Notes: generated by a model not told the origin, from the letters alone. DNA of 64,000 nucleotides from Crocodylus rhombifer (GCA_038503035.1 JAVSML010021692.1:620001-684000), one strand, 5' to 3'. Shown: positions 1 through 12,598, numbered from the stretch's first letter. A program made the numbers and translations.

Positions 1-1099
1 GTGTAGTTTCATTTACATACACAAAAATGCCTTTTTTAAATAACCAAAGACATTATGGAAAATACAATCTCACATCATTTCAGCTGTTCAAATATTTAAG
101 AAATTGATGGAAGCAAAACAGGCTGTTCAACACTTGCACAATAAAGCATGTCTGTTTGTGATGTAATTTAGTCTGAAAAGGTTTTACTATGCATTTGCAA
201 AATGGAACAAACCAGGAATGAAAACAGTCATTAAAAAGACACAGTGGATAATAAATCAGTATCTCCAGATATGCCTTGAGTGCCTCTCCACTGTCATGAA
301 CAAAGTTATTTAATGCCTATTAAAATAGAAATGAATGCTCTGAATTTCAATAGGAAGTATGGACATTCCAAATTAAAGGACTAAAGCAGTAGATCAACTG
401 TACTAAATTGGGCCAGTCAGATTCCCTAGACATGAGACCTGAAGGCCACAGTTTCCCAGTTTACCTGGCTGGATCTTTTGCAGTCCACAGCATACATATT
501 TAGAAATGTTTTCTACTCACACTGTGACTGTACCCTATAAAGCAATTCTGTAGCACTATTAGGATCCTTTCATTTTTGCCACTTCTACATCAAATGAACA
601 ATCTACCAGTAAAATATATTTTTTTCTAACTCCATCCCAGGAAGCTCTATCTGAGATGTAGAAGTGGAGCAGGGTTCTTATTTTCCCCATTGGATTCCAG
701 GTGCTGCATGTCAAAATTAGTCTCCCCATGACAGATGGGCAAACCCACAGACTTAATAATATTCCCTCAGTGATATTTATGCAGACTTAAATAGGCTTGA
801 CTAAACGGGGCTAGCCAGAGTTATCTTGCTTCCTCAGAACAACCTCTCCCCTACTACATCAGCTCTAGAAATGCCACTCCTCCAATTTTGCTGCCCTAGA
901 CAATGACTTATTTTGTCCATATAGTGGACTAGCCTATGCACAGGGCTAAGTTTCTGGAATAAACAGTTCAGTAGATGATGCACCTAAGAAGAATCCATGT
1001 TACACTCTCTGAGCTATAGTGATGCTGGCAAGAAAATACCAAATAAAATAAATTTTAACTATAATTGGTGGATAGGACTTTCCCTATGTGTGACTACAC
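1..1099. other. non-coding flank, nothing recognised
   Basis: AT-rich single-copy-looking DNA. I see no open frame with splice borders, no RNA gene and no clear repeat. Confidence 0.5.
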
Positions 1100-1117
1100 G
1101 TAGGGCACCTATAGACA

Positions 1118-1275
1118 TTACACTTAGACCAGTCTAAGTGAAAATCAGTTGATCGAAATCCATAGCTGTACAGAAGTTTGGTGCACATAGACTGGTCTAA
1201 AATGGTACAAGTGCTCTAAGAGAGACCTGGTGCAAGTTACATGCGTTTCAGATCAATTAAGGTTAGACCCATGTA
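1118..1275 (+). repeat. dispersed repeat fragment, related to 51330-51483
   Basis: The run containing TTACACTTAGACCAGTCT, then ACAGAAGTTTGGTGCACATAGACTGGTCTAAAA (split here as two pieces of one stretch near 1172-1205) and CTCTAAGAGAGACCTG has a diverged counterpart in the same order at about 51330-51483, inside the inverted-repeat element of GALNT15 intron 5. This is therefore one old repeat family. A GC-rich pyrimidine-biased tail follows to about 1900 with only short chance frames. Element ends are not visible here. Confidence 0.45.
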
Positions 1276-3059
1276 TTGGACTTCAGTACTGTTTCCCTAC
1301 TATCAATTCAAGTAATATCACTGTCTTCTGGCACTCCAGTCTGCTTTGCATTCCCTCCTACCCTCCCTTACAGAGGGTGCAGACCCCACTTCTGGGCTGT
1401 TTCAGCACTGAGCAAGCACAGCTCTTCTCCCCAGCCCCACCTCTTGCCTCCAGCTATCCATCATCTACAAGCAGGCAGTTGGGGTAAGAAGGTATCTCTA
1501 TCCCCCTACATAATCCCCAGGATCTGGGCATCCAAGTCAAGGAGCCTTGCACCTCCAACACCCTAATGCACAAATGGAGGTGCATGGGGGGATAGCAAAT
1601 CACCCTACTCTGACTGCTCAAAGCACCACAGCCTGCTAATTGCTTGAGAGGTTTCTGGCTTTCAGCACTGGACAGACCAGTGACCCCCTCCCCCCCAGCT
1701 ACCCCCCTTCCTTCTCTGGACCACAGCTGAGGTGCCAAGCCCCCACTCCCAGCCTTAGGCAGTTAGCAGCCTATCTGCCATTCTGTAAGAACATAAGTCT
1801 GTCTCATTCACACCTCCCTGTCCTCAGGACCATGCTAAACTACTGGGAGAAGCTGAGCCTCTTCCCCAGCTGCCCAGAGAATGAGCTCTGAAACAGCTGC
1901 GCCTCCCCACATTGCACTCATGGAAAGGCACTAAAAGAGTTTACTGAGCTATACAAGTGAAATGTAAAAAAAAAGTATAAGAGCTAGTGCTCTGCACCCC
2001 ACCTTGGTTGGCAACAATATGGAGCTGGGTGGCAGAAAGGACACCAAGGTCAGGGACAGGAGATAATATGCAGCTATCTATGAGAACCACTGGAGCTGCA
2101 GCACAGCAGGAATGAGAAACATTCCCCCTTCCCAAATAACCCTTCTCCCTCTCTCTCTCCCTTCCTCCTTCCCAGTCCAAGAAGGGCACAGATATGATGA
2201 CAGAAGTCCCATGTGGGAACCATTATCTCATCCAGACCAGTCCCACTGCCAGGGTGGCTCCCAGATAATGCATCTGTGGAGGGCGGAGTGCTTTGGAATC
2301 ATGTCTATATCATTGAGCACTGGTTCTGAGCCCAGTGCCTCCCCTACCTCCTCACACATATCTGATCCAACCCCAGGGAAAGTCCATGGGTGCCTTTACT
2401 CAGAAAAAGACTCCCTACAATGGGGTCTTTTCCCAGTAAACAAGGAGGTTAAAAAAAGAGGAGGCTTTTGCAGTGGGGAAAACTGGTTGGCAGGGCCCTG
2501 TGATCTGACAAAAACATGAAGTGGACAGACCTTAACCCAGGTTGTTTTGTATGAACAAATATAATAAGGCAAAATCTCAGCTCTTCAATAGGTTGTTATG
2601 AAACTTAGTGCCCTCAAGGTGGAAATTTATCCAGGTTACCAGAAAACTTCCTTTCTTTGAGTAATAAAGTCCACAACTCTACTAAAATGGGTACTTAAAA
2701 CCGCAAGCAGTATGAAGGCAGAATGAGACCAATCTGTCTCTGGCAGCAGCAGAATGAAATTCTCTCCAGGTGAGATAGCTTCTACCGGCAGGATATTCAA
2801 ATCCACTTTCCAAAATTACAGATTGTGGGGAAAACACAATTTTTCTCCTATTGCAGAACATAGTGAATTTCACTTGATGCAAACCTGTGTCTCTGGATAG
2901 CAATTTACAGCTGCACTCTGGGGGGTCCATGTGTCCTAGAATGGGCCCACTTCTGGACTCTATTTTCAGAGGCAGATAAGCATGGATACATTTCTCTTAA
3001 TCAACTTTGAACAGAGATTTTCACAGCATTACGTCTCCCAGATCAGAACTGGGATTACC
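1276..3059. other. non-coding flank
   Basis: Mixed-composition DNA with pyrimidine-rich tracts, for example around 2130-2175. Frames of up to 135 codons occur (2112-2519), but they overlap unrelated frames, lack splice or domain signals, and have low-complexity composition. I see no supported gene. Confidence 0.45.
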
Positions 3060-3067
3060 CTTTAAGT

Positions 3068-4209
3068 GGGGAGGGGGGCAATTATTTGGGCTAGAGGCCA
3101 ATTTAGGGAGTTTTGGTGAGTTGTTGAGCATCAGGGTGGAGTGGGGTGCTGACCTGGCCTGCAACAGCTCACCAAAACTCCCTAAGTGGCTCTGCCCTGC
3201 ACTTGGCTGGGCAGATAGGATGGGGCTGTGGGCAGATGGGGAGTGGTGCAAGTGGGTGGGACAAGTGGTGGTGCTGGGGCTGGTGCTAGCCTTGGGACTG
3301 TGGGGCTGTGGCAGCATGAGCCCACAGCTCAGGTTGAAGCCGCAATCCGCTCTCTGCATGCCCCTGGGATGGGTGCCAGTTCCACAGGCAGGGACATGTA
3401 CGGAGTGGATCATGGCTCTGTCCCAGGCCCAGGCCCAGGCCCAGGCCCTGTGTTGTCACCCGTCAGTGATCGCAGGATCTTCATAGAGACCAGCCCAGGA
3501 CCTACGTGGGCAGGGCACATGTGGTTGGACTGATGGGATGGGACCAGGGTGGGGGGGAACCGGCACCTGGGAGTGGGACAGGTGGGCAGGGGTGGGCCAG
3601 GGCTGGGGCTGGGATCAAGATTATAGGGCAATGACAGCACAGGGCCAGGGCCTGGGGCAGAGCTGTAATCTGTTCCCTGCAAGTCCCTACCCATGAAACT
3701 GGCACCTGTTGCAGGGATGTGCGTACAGCAGATCATGGCTCTGCCCCGACCCCTGGCCCAATGCCGTGACTGCCCCAGACCCTGGCAGGATGCCACTCCA
3801 TGCCCGCCCATGGCCACATCCCATCTGACTGACCAAGTGTGCTCTGTCCACACAGGTCCCAAGCCAGTGTCCGTGGAGGCCCCACCTATCTGCTCCATCC
3901 GGTGTCCCTAACAGTTGCCCTGGGGCAGACAGGCCAGAATGCCCAAGCAGTGGGGTTGGGTCTAGTGGTACTGGAGACTAGCAGCAGCAGCTGGAAGGAG
4001 CCACCGCTGTGGGGGCTGCCAGGAAGGGAGTCTGGCTGCCATACTGCCCCAGTCCCACTGTGTGCCCAGGGATAGTGGAACACAGCCACGGCCTGGGCTG
4101 CCCCCCCCCCCATACCTGGGCCTGGCAGAGCTGAGGGACCCACCATAGGCTGTATAAAATCCCTTAGTGGGCTGGATCCCACCCACAGGCTATATTTTTC
4201 CCACCCCTA
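3068..4209. mobile_element. hAT-like non-autonomous DNA transposon, 1142 bp
   Basis: The element is flanked by a perfect 8-bp duplication CTTTAAGT at 3060-3067 and 4210-4217. The left end reads GGGGAGGGGGGCAATTA and the right end TTTTTCCCACCCCTA, which is an imperfect terminal inverted repeat. An 8-bp duplication is characteristic of hAT transposases. The interior is GC-rich, has CCCAGG hexamer repeats near 3420-3450, and encodes no transposase. Its left end (GGGCAATTATTTGGGC and following) also matches the element at 6689-7615. Long frames inside it are composition artefacts. Confidence 0.8.
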
Positions 4210-4217
4210 CTTTAAGT

Positions 4218-5024
4218 ACTGACAGTCAAAATGAGGTAGATCATCAGGTTCATCTTTTTCTAGGCACAAAGATGTGGGTTAGATTCTATAAAAAGAAAGG
4301 AAATGATATTGACTAAGATCAAATGACCAATATATAGCATGTAGTGACTTACTAGCCATCTACTAGATCTCAAAACTGAGATTATCAGTCTTCCTAAACA
4401 TCAAAGGCTAATTCCCAACTGCTGGTAGGGCATTTCATTAACTTATTTAAGTGGAATGCAAATCCAGCTGTGAGGACTACTTGCTAGAGTTAAAAGTATG
4501 GTAGTTCATCTTAGTACAGGAAGCTCTCAACTGCAAATAAAATAAAATAAATTATCCAAAAAGAGATTATATCCACTCAGAGGCATATGACATAATCCCA
4601 TATTCTGCACAAGCTGAATTTAGGCAATACTACAAGGAACAGAGTAAGATTCCAAGGTCACCTTCCACAACATTTTGTGAGGTGGGAATAAGGTTGATGC
4701 CCTAAAGAGGGATAGAGAGCAGAACTCTGTTTTACTTTACATGGCCAAATGGCAGTTTTCCAACTACATTAAGTGGCATTTTTGGCACTTGCATAAAGTT
4801 TGCAATTCTGTTAGCCATGCAATCTAGACATGTAAGCATCCACACAGCTCAGTAGGCTATGGGCTGGCTGGGCAGGTACACAGCTATCTCTAAGTGTAAG
4901 AATGAATGAACACTGATCTGACATCAGTTGAAGGAAGACACAAAAGCCTGTGGCAGAACACTTCAACCTCCCTGGAACTTCTGGGCACAGACAGAAGTGA
5001 CAATTTTCATATGATCTGGCCCCT
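4218..5024. other. non-coding flank, nothing recognised
   Basis: AT-rich sequence without supported genes or clear repeats. Confidence 0.4.
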
Positions 5025-5100
5025 GAAAGCGCTCTACAGCCATGATCAAACACAAGTGCATAGCTGCAGAGTACTTTAAAAGGGCCTGATCATGTGAAAA
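5025..5100. repeat. small foldback repeat, related to 20230-20300
   Basis: GCGCTCTACAGCCATGATC ... GCAGAGTACTTTAAAAGGGCC folds on itself, and it resembles AGTGCTCTAAAGCATGCCAT ... ACAGAGCACTTTTAAAGTGGCC at about 20230-20300. Two diverged copies of one short palindromic element are the simplest reading. Confidence 0.4.
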
Positions 5101-5739
5101 TCTGAACCCTTGTTGCAGGAGTGGTCAGATAAAGATGCATCAAAACAGAGCGTCCTCAGTAACTTCGGTCTCCGTTGCCCCCCAGCCCTAGCACTGTTTT
5201 CAGAATGGGAGGGGGAGGGAGCAGAGAGAGTTCAATCTGGGGGTTTTTCAACTGGCACTGGAGGGTGGAGCAGGTGGATTGGAGACACCCCAAGGTGGAA
5301 TGCAAAGTGCCATGGGTTACAACAAGGAGCTGCTCTTCTGTCTGTGCCTTATATTGCTGGCCTTAGGATTGCTGTTTCCAGGTAGAAAAATTTTAGAAAC
5401 TAGTTTGAACAGGAAATTGTGGAACAAGAAATCATTCACAGACTGGACTGTGTTAAGTATGGTTTAAACACGGAATACAGATTCTTAACCTATTACATAG
5501 ATTAACTTTTGTGACCCCTTTGTTTTTATGGGTTCTTTGTTTGTATGCTTTTCATAGCAGTGCCCCTTCACATTCCTGCTTTATACTCTGTTGTTCTATG
5601 CTGTCCTTTCACAGTGTCTCATGAAGTTTGTACAAATATATATTTTATTCAGATTATTCCAAAAAGGTGCATATCATACCACTATAGGCATGTATATCTG
5701 AATGTAAATCCTAAGAAAATGAGGAGGACCCTCCATGTT

Positions 5740-5900
5740 TTAGCCCAAGGGCCAAGTGGTTAGGGCATTTGCCTAGCAAACAAAAGATCCAGATTTTATT
5801 TCCCCTCACCAGCCAGGTGTCTGAATCTATCTCTACACCACAGGCTAGCCATTACCTGAGTCTCCTCTCCAGTACTCATTTGAAGATGAGCCGTTGCACC
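5740..5900 (+). repeat. tRNA-derived SINE fragment
   Basis: The stretch starting near 5744 has a pol III A-box-like GGGCCAAGTGGTTAGGGCA, then a leucine/serine-tRNA-like arm (TTTGCCTAGCAAACAAAAGATCC) and a decayed B-box position. It looks like the tRNA head of an old SINE. It is not a functional tRNA, because the B box is degraded and the cloverleaf does not close. Confidence 0.45.
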
Positions 5901-6680
5901 TTACATTTAATAGTCAATGGATAAAATGGCTGGAGAACAGCAAGGAAGTCTCTGCCCCATTGGGAGCAAGGGTCCAAACTAAAACCTATGGCCATTCCAG
6001 AGCGGCAGCTATCTCACTAAACCACACATGCTCTAGCTGAGGCTCTTCTACCAGACCCAATGTATCTCTAGCTCTTGGCTGCCCAGGAGGCCAGCTTCAA
6101 AGGAGAGCTGGAGAGGGGACTGCATAATGCCTGACATTTAGCCTGACCAAGTACTGAACTGTGACGTCAGAAATGCAGATGCAAGCTCATTCTGGATGAC
6201 AAGAACCTAAAGCATTGGTCTCTCACTCCTGGACAAGTGTTTTAGCTACATAGGGAGCAGGTTACTCCTCCTCCAGCCCAACCCAGGAGCCAGGTTGCTC
6301 ATAAAGTCTAGTCAGCTCTCAGTTTCAGTCAGGGGAGCTGAGTATGTGGGGGCCAGAGGGCCCCCCCTTGGGAAGAAGGCTGTCACCTGAAACACATAAA
6401 ACTTTCAACATGTCCATTGCCTTAGCACCCTCCCCCTCCCAACAGCAAAAATAAAAGTCAATGCTATGGCTCCAGTGCATTTATTTTAAAGGGGGAACAC
6501 TTGTCCCATAACAAAGAAGGTGAGCAACAAGATAAGAAACAGGCTAATAACAAACAAAAGCAAAACCTCTGGTCTTTAGTCAGCCCTTGAGAGAGATGCA
6601 ACCCAGGCTCAGATCTTATCCCTCAGTACAGCAGCCTCCTCTCTCTCTCTTTGCCACCTTCCCTGGGAGCTTTTAACTTA
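5901..6680. other. non-coding flank
   Basis: No supported gene. The sequence just before 6681 is the target site of the next element. Confidence 0.4.
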
Positions 6681-6688
6681 CCCTAGGG

Positions 6689-7615
6689 CAAGGGTGGGCA
6701 ATTATTTGGGCCCATGGGCCACATAGGGAGTTTTGTTGAGATATTTTGGGCCAGGTCAGCACCCTGACCACCTTGCTCAACAACTTCCCTATGTGGGATG
6801 GGGCCACAAGCAGGTTGGGAGTGGTGTTTGAGAGTGGGACAGGTGGGAAAGATGGGGGAGACCCTAGGATCTTGGGGCACTGGCAGTGCAAGGCTTGGGG
6901 TGGTGACAGGGCAGGGCTGGGGCCGGGGCTGGGGCAGAGCTGTGATGTGCTCAGTGCATGTCTTTGTCCGCAGAACTGGGACTCTGGCCCAGCCCACAAT
7001 GTCACTGCCCCAAGACTCCAGATTCCCATAGGTACTGGCTGAGAGCCATGCAGGCAGGGCACTCTGATTGCATCCACCCTGCGGAGTGGCCTGCCCATAT
7101 GGTTCCTAACTGAACTCCATGGGCCCCTGGGATCTTGGGCCAGTTCTGCGGGCAGGGATGTGCACTGAGTTCATCACAGCTCTGCCTTTGCCCTGGCCCC
7201 ATGCTTTTACCACCCCAAGATCCTGGGGTCTCTCTAGTCCCACCCATGTGTCCTGCTCCCGAACATTGCTTCCCGCCAGCCTGCAGCCCCATCCCAGCTG
7301 GCCAGCTGAGTTCCCTGCCCACATGGGTCCTATCCCTGACAGTGGCTGCTGGGTGGATGGGCCAGAGTGCCTGGGCAGCAGTGCTGAGTGTGGTGACAGC
7401 AGCAGCCAGAAGGAGCTGCCACCACTGCTGCTGGGCTGCCAGAAAATGGAGTCTGGCTGCCATGCCAGCTTTGCCCTGCTGTATGCCCAAGCATGTACCA
7501 TGGCCTGGGCTGCCCCTGTGCCTGGGCTGAGCAGAACCAAGGGTCCTGCCACAAGCTAGGCAAAATCACTCCAGGGGCTGGATATGACAGGTAGGTTGTA
7601 TTTTGATGACCCCTG
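6689..7615. mobile_element. hAT-like non-autonomous DNA transposon, 927 bp
   Basis: A perfect 8-bp target duplication CCCTAGGG occurs at 6681-6688 and 7616-7623. The element starts CAAGGGTGGGCAATTATT and ends TTGATGACCCCTG, giving CA(A/G)GGGT-type inverted termini. The left end is closely related to that of 3068-4209. Internal modules such as GGCAGGGATGTGCA are also shared with 58473-59192. GC-rich frames of 130-160 codons overlap on both strands here and are not genes. Confidence 0.85.
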
Positions 7616-7623
7616 CCCTAGGG

Positions 7624-8332
7624 CCACTCAATCATCCCTGTCACCTGACTCAGGCCTCTTAGGCAGGCAGGCTTCTATCTCTAACCCTCTCCAGCTGGGC
7701 ATCAGTCCTGAGCTATGCACCTCACTATACTCAGCTACTGGGGCTAAAACACTGAACGACCATTATTTTTCTCCTCCACCAGCACAGTACCTGTTAGTCA
7801 TGGCTTTTGCCAACTAAAAGTTTCCAATTTATGCACAGCCACTGTCAGCATGTATATAGCCACATACCTACTGTGCATACTCAGTAGCCATATGGATGCC
7901 TATGTATTCGAAGTGCACAGCTAATAGAATCAGAAACTGTATGCAAGTGACAAAAATCACTTGTGTCCTGACTTGTCCTCCTGGAAAACCGCCATTTATT
8001 TGGGTGCATACAGTGAAATCAGATCTGTACATTACTGATAAAATTCAGATATACCTTCCCTTTACATGCATACATGAACTGTACATGATAGGGACTTTAA
8101 ATGGGCTACAGCAGGGTTGGCCTCTGCAGCTCTGTCTTTCTGGCAGGATTTTTCTGCTCATCGGAGAGGAGGTCGGTAGCTCCAACTTAACTGGGCAGGA
8201 AGGAAATGACTGTCTGTCCACACAGCCAGTTCTTCAACAAGTTGCTTCACAAGGTGGGGTGGCAAGACCAGGGACCAACTGGACAAGTAGCAGCTCTGCA
8301 GAAATGGACCAGGGGCCACAGTGGACAATAAG
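7624..8332. other. non-coding flank
   Basis: Nothing beyond short chance frames. The longest, 7896-8336 on +, has no family resemblance I recognise and runs into the tandem repeat that follows. Confidence 0.4.
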
Positions 8333-8374
8333 CTGAATATGATCCAAAAGAATATGATCCAAAAGAATATGATC
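8333..8374. repeat. 15-bp tandem repeat
   Basis: GAATATGATCCAAAA repeats with a period of 15 for nearly three units, directly before the CR1 fragment. Confidence 0.8.
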
Positions 8375-8386
8375 CCTTGTTGCAAA

Positions 8387-8992
8387 GAAGGATAATTGCA
8401 TATTGGGTCGCATCAGTAGGAGTGTTGCCAGCAGCTTGAGGGAAGTGATTCTCTATTCTTTACTGGTGAGGCCACATCTCAAGTACTGTGTTTAGCTTTG
8501 GGCTCCTCACTACAGAAGGGATGTGGACAAATTGGAGAGAGTCCAGCAGAGGGCTACAAAAATGGTTAAGGGACTGGGGCACATGACTTATGAGGAAAGG
8601 CTGAGGGAACTGGGATTATTAGTCTAGAGAAGAGAAGACTGAGGGGGGATTTAATAGCAACCTTCAACTACCTGAAGGGTAGTTCCATAGAGGATGGAGT
8701 TAGACTGTTGTCAGTGGTGGCAGGTGACAGAACAAGGAACAAGGTCTCAAGTTGCAGCAAGGGAAGGTTAGGGTAGATAATCAGCACAACTGTCTCACTA
8801 GGAGGGTAGTAAAACACTGGAACAGGTTACCCAGAGAAGATGTGGAATCTCCATCTTTGGAGGATTTTAAGACCTGGCTAAACAAAGCCTTGGCTGGGAT
8901 GATCTAGTTGGGTATGGTCTTAAGCAGGGGGTTGGACTCGATGAGCTCCTGAGATCCCTTCCAACCCTAGTTTCCTATGATTTTATGATTCT
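8387..8992 (+). mobile_element. CR1-type LINE, truncated 3' end
   Basis: This is the 3' portion of a CR1 (chicken repeat 1) retrotransposon. Recognisable stretches are CTTTGGGCTCCTCACTACA, GAGAGAGTCCAGCAGAGGGC, the decayed ORF2 C terminus (AACAGGTTACCCAGAGAAGA...) and the terminal TTCCTATGATTTTATGATTC. CR1 ends in such ATTCTATG-like 8-mers, not poly(A). Everything 5' of the last 600 bases is missing, the usual 5' truncation. The same end appears in antisense at 59405 onward. Confidence 0.9.
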
Positions 8993-9331
8993 AAAGGAAA
9001 TGTAATAATGACAATTCCCAAATAAAGGGTGCCGGCAAAAATCAAGACAGTCACAAGATAGCCTGGTTTCAATGACTAAATCGGAAGCACTCCATGTTCT
9101 TAGCAGGTTTGAATAAACTTAGTCAGAGGAGGCTAATTATGCCGTACAGTTTTATAATTGTTTCATATCACACTCTGTATGAAAAGTGCATGACAGAATG
9201 ATGGCAATTAGACCAAGATATGACCTAATTTCCTACTAGGTGTCAGTTACCGTTATCTTTTGAAATTTCAGCCTCAAGTCATCTGAAAACAAGTTTAATT
9301 TTCCGTTTGCTATTGGTCATTCAGTCTAAGG

Positions 9332-9596
9332 CAGTGATTCTCAGCCAGAGTGCTGTGGGGTGCCACGCAATGTTAGAACTGTTAAGTGTGCAAACATGAT
9401 TATTCACAAGATGAAACAAGAGATTTCAGATAGATACCCAGAGTGTTAAAAACATTATGACCTGTTATGGTCTTTTTGAGTTATTTGCAACAGAAAAACT
9501 GAGCTTATTGTTTCATAGTGAAAAAGAAATGAGTGAAAACTAAGAGCTGGCATTTTCTGAAGAGTGCCTTCAACCTAAAAAGTTTGAGAACCACAG
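9332..9596. mobile_element. short hAT-like MITE, 265 bp
   Basis: The left end CAGTGATTCTCAGCCAGAG and right end AAGTTTGAGAACCACAG form an inverted repeat of the CAGTGGTTCTCAA type. Flanks GTCTAAGG (9324-9331) and GTCTAGGA (9597-9604) agree at 6 of 8 positions, an aged 8-bp duplication. The interior is non-coding. Confidence 0.75.
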
Positions 9597-9604
9597 GTCT
9601 AGGA

Positions 9605-11039
9605 AGTGTACTGGGGCAATGTACTTTGATGTTCCATAAAAAGGAATAGCAATCTAATGCTGTGATATATTTAGAAAAACTAACAGTGTGTTTTGCTTGG
9701 CCCACTCAGCAGATTTGCCAGCAGTGATACACATAATGTTACTGTAAGTGGTTGCATAAGTTAGGTTTGCCAACCTCCTCCTTTTCCTGATAGAGGTCTG
9801 ATCCAACTTCCAGTGGAAGTAATGGAAAGCTTTCCCATTGTACTGTGAATTTGGACTAGACCTTTAGTCAGGATAGAATATAGAACAAACAAGATGATGG
9901 ACTTTTCATAGATTCCCCCCCGTTTTTTTTAAAGAGCATTTCTACAAAAAAGCTCTCCAAAAACAGACAATCAGACTTTAAAAACAATCTCCTCCATTCC
10001 ATTCCACCTTAATTTGAGACGAGTCACATTTCCCTTTGCCTCTACATGGTGATGCAAGCTTTTCAATGAAGGCACTTCAATACTTTCCCAGATTAATACA
10101 ACATGTACCCAAAAGACTTGAATGCTGACCTAGCTAGTCTTCTGTTAGTGTGTATGAAGAGATGACAATTAAAAAAAAAAAAACAACCCCATTATAAAAC
10201 TAACACTATACTATTCCACAATAATCAATATGTCAAACAAGGTTTGCATGAATGGCTCTATGCTTCCAAGAGATAAAATAGATTGGATTCACCTTATAAG
10301 TGGCTGCCTATAAAAGGAAGATGTTGCTGTGCTTTCAGAAGTAATAACAGTAGCTCCTGGAAAGAAATGTTAGATTGGATGCTTTTAAAAATAATAAAAT
10401 TGCCACAAAAGTGTGATAAATCAAACAAGAAACATTACAATGTGACTGGACATGAGTGCTGCCGAGATGACCAGTTTCAGTAATGTAGGTGGCCAGCCAC
10501 CCTGTGTAAAACTAGCTAAGATGAACAAGTTGAACTTCAACACAAAGACAGACATAACTGTCGGAACATAAACACTTACATGGGATGGAAGCTAAGTACT
10601 TGGAAGTTGATGTTTTACAAGTCTGCAAAACCTGATGGGTGGAAATAGCCATGTAGAACTAAATGCTCATTATGACAAAGTATCTTCAGATGGAGAGAGA
10701 CATGAAAGAGGAGATGGAATAATGGTAAAGATGGAATAATGTTAGTCGTTACCATTTAGGGAACCATCTTGTATATGACCAAGTAGCATTGGTGAAACCA
10801 AACAGCTCACCAACTGAATTTGTATTCTAATTATATATACCACAATGAAATCCTATACTGATTTACTAATGACAAAGACTGTAAACAACATCAGACAGCA
10901 AGCTTAAACTATACTCTTAAAGTGTTGTTGAAAATCAAGAGTGCAAAAATATATCGACATATTAAAACAACAATCAGCTGAAATCAGTTAGGTTTTTGTT
11001 CAGCAATCGGCCCTAGAGAACCAGTCTTCACTCTAAGAA
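9605..11039. other. non-coding flank, partly LINE-derived
   Basis: AT-rich with no gene. The part from about 10900 onward probably belongs to the LINE relic that follows. Confidence 0.35.
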
Positions 11040-11420
11040 TATCACACAAGTGCACCTCAGAAATAAAAGATTATCTTTGTTTTGATGATTTTGAAAAGGA
11101 CTTGAAGGCTGTAATGTTGACTCACAAGAACTCCGTTGATTAAAAAACAGTAATGAGACAGAAGGCAGCAACAGGAATAAATTATTGCAACTTCAAAAGC
11201 AGCATATACCATGGATACACTTTATCTCTGTAACTGTTCAACATATATGCAGACGGTGTATTACAAAAAATCCAGAAAATCTCAGCTAGGTTATCTACAT
11301 TAATCAAGGTGCTTTTAACAACATAAGATAGATGACAAGAGCAAAATTTCAGATATGCTTAGCACCTTGAACAATACCGGTAAAAACTATGGAATGACGA
11401 TACACATTAAGGACATGTCC
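11040..11420 (+). pseudogene. degraded LINE reverse transcriptase, not CR1
   Basis: Three short pieces in the right order match a non-LTR reverse transcriptase. CFDDFEKDLKAVM (about 11076-11114) resembles the palm motif F-x-D-F/Y-E-K-A-F-D. LFNIYADGVLQKIQKI (about 11236-11283) resembles the LFNIY block. LNNTGKNYGMTIHIK (about 11361-11405) resembles the block after the catalytic site that usually reads GL-x-I-N-x-K-K-T-K. Stops and frame changes lie between them, and no ADD catalytic motif remains. It is clearly diverged from the CR1 copies here, and the exact clade cannot be set by eye. Confidence 0.55.
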
Positions 11421-11623
11421 ACGCATGCAAGCATGTGCACTTGCAGCAGCTCATATAGGAGTGGTGCAAATTTGAGCCGGGGCTTTTTGCTTCAGCGCAC
11501 GTGCTTGGACATGCATTTTGTTGCGGAGCAAATTGTGACACTTGGGGCAAAGTAAACCTACCTGACTCCTCCTGGATCTTCAGCCAGGGGGACCTAAAGC
11601 CTGGGGCCAGCACCTGTACTGTG

Positions 11624-11690
11624 CCCAGCAGTATAAAAAGCTACCCTGTCCTGGCCCCAGCAGTATAAAAAGCTGCCCTGGCAAGTAGCT
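11624..11690. repeat. 32-bp tandem duplication with paired TATAAAA
   Basis: CCCAGCAGTATAAAAAGCT occurs at 11624 and again at 11656. Each copy carries a TATAAAA string. There is no evidence of transcription, so this is a duplication and not a called promoter. Confidence 0.7.
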
Positions 11691-12446
11691 CAGGGCTACT
11701 AGCTCTCAGGAGCTTCTGGGGCCCAGCCACTTGGTACCTGGGGACATTACCCCTTGTGCCAGCTGGACTGCTGAAGCAGCCCTGAGAGTTCTCTGCACCC
11801 TCTACCCACTGCAGCAGCCTGGCAGTGGGGGCTGTTGCCTGGCTGTGACCTGCTGTGCACCTGCCAGACTCAGATGGAGACTGCAGAGCCACTAGAGGCA
11901 TCTGCTCCTCTGGGCCAGCTGCCAGGGGACTGCGGTTGCAGGGCTGGCCTTTGTGCAGCACTACTGCCATTTGTGCCTCCTGCCTGGCCTTCTAGGCAGC
12001 TATCACTCAGATGTTCTGGGTGTGGTGGCCTGCTTTGAACTGTCAAAGCATGTCCTCCTGGCCCCTTCTGTCCAGGAGGTCAGCCACATCCAGATGGGTC
12101 CAAGGTGCCAGCTCTGAGCAAGCAGGGTCCTGCCACTGGCCTCCCTAGCAGGAATTCTAGTGTTCCTTATTGGAAAACTGAAAAATCCTTGATAAAAAAT
12201 ATCCCAAAGTTACTCTGTAAAATACCCCCAAATCCATGTTCCTCCACAAGTAAAACAAAAGACCACTATAAAGACAGAGAGCAAGAAAGAGACAGTGATC
12301 AGTTGGACAATGTTTTGATATATCTTACAGTGTTAAAGCAAGTCTCTTATCATAATAATAAAGTGAACTATTATTATCTATTATTATCTAACTCTAAGTA
12401 TGTTTCATGAATTCATGAATACATGTTTTGCTGCACTCCCACAGGG
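11691..12446. other. GC-rich to AT-rich non-coding DNA
   Basis: The GC-rich part up to about 12120 reads in several frames without domain signals. It is probably the interior of an old DNA element whose ends I cannot define. Confidence 0.35.
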
Positions 12447-12598
12447 CGATGGCCCCCACAAAAGGGATTCGCCCCACCCAACAGGGGATTCGCGCCCCTG
12501 CAACAGGGGTTTCAGCCCCTACACAAGGGGTATGGGCCCTCAACAGGGGATTCAGCCCCCGAACAGGGGATTCAGCCCCCCAACTGGTGCCCAATGGC
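12447..12598. repeat. minisatellite, about 20-bp unit
   Basis: About seven degenerate units of the type CAACAGGGGATTCAGCCCC are arrayed in tandem. The array makes three overlapping long open frames (up to 248 codons through 13169) that are artefacts of the repeat. Confidence 0.8.

Noticed and set aside
5740..5815. Functional tRNA gene
   Set aside because: The A-box-like sequence is present, but the B box is decayed and the arms do not pair. It fits a SINE relic.
7002..7559. Five overlapping frames of 130-162 codons on both strands
   Set aside because: GC-rich interior of the hAT-like element. Mutual overlap on both strands shows a composition effect.
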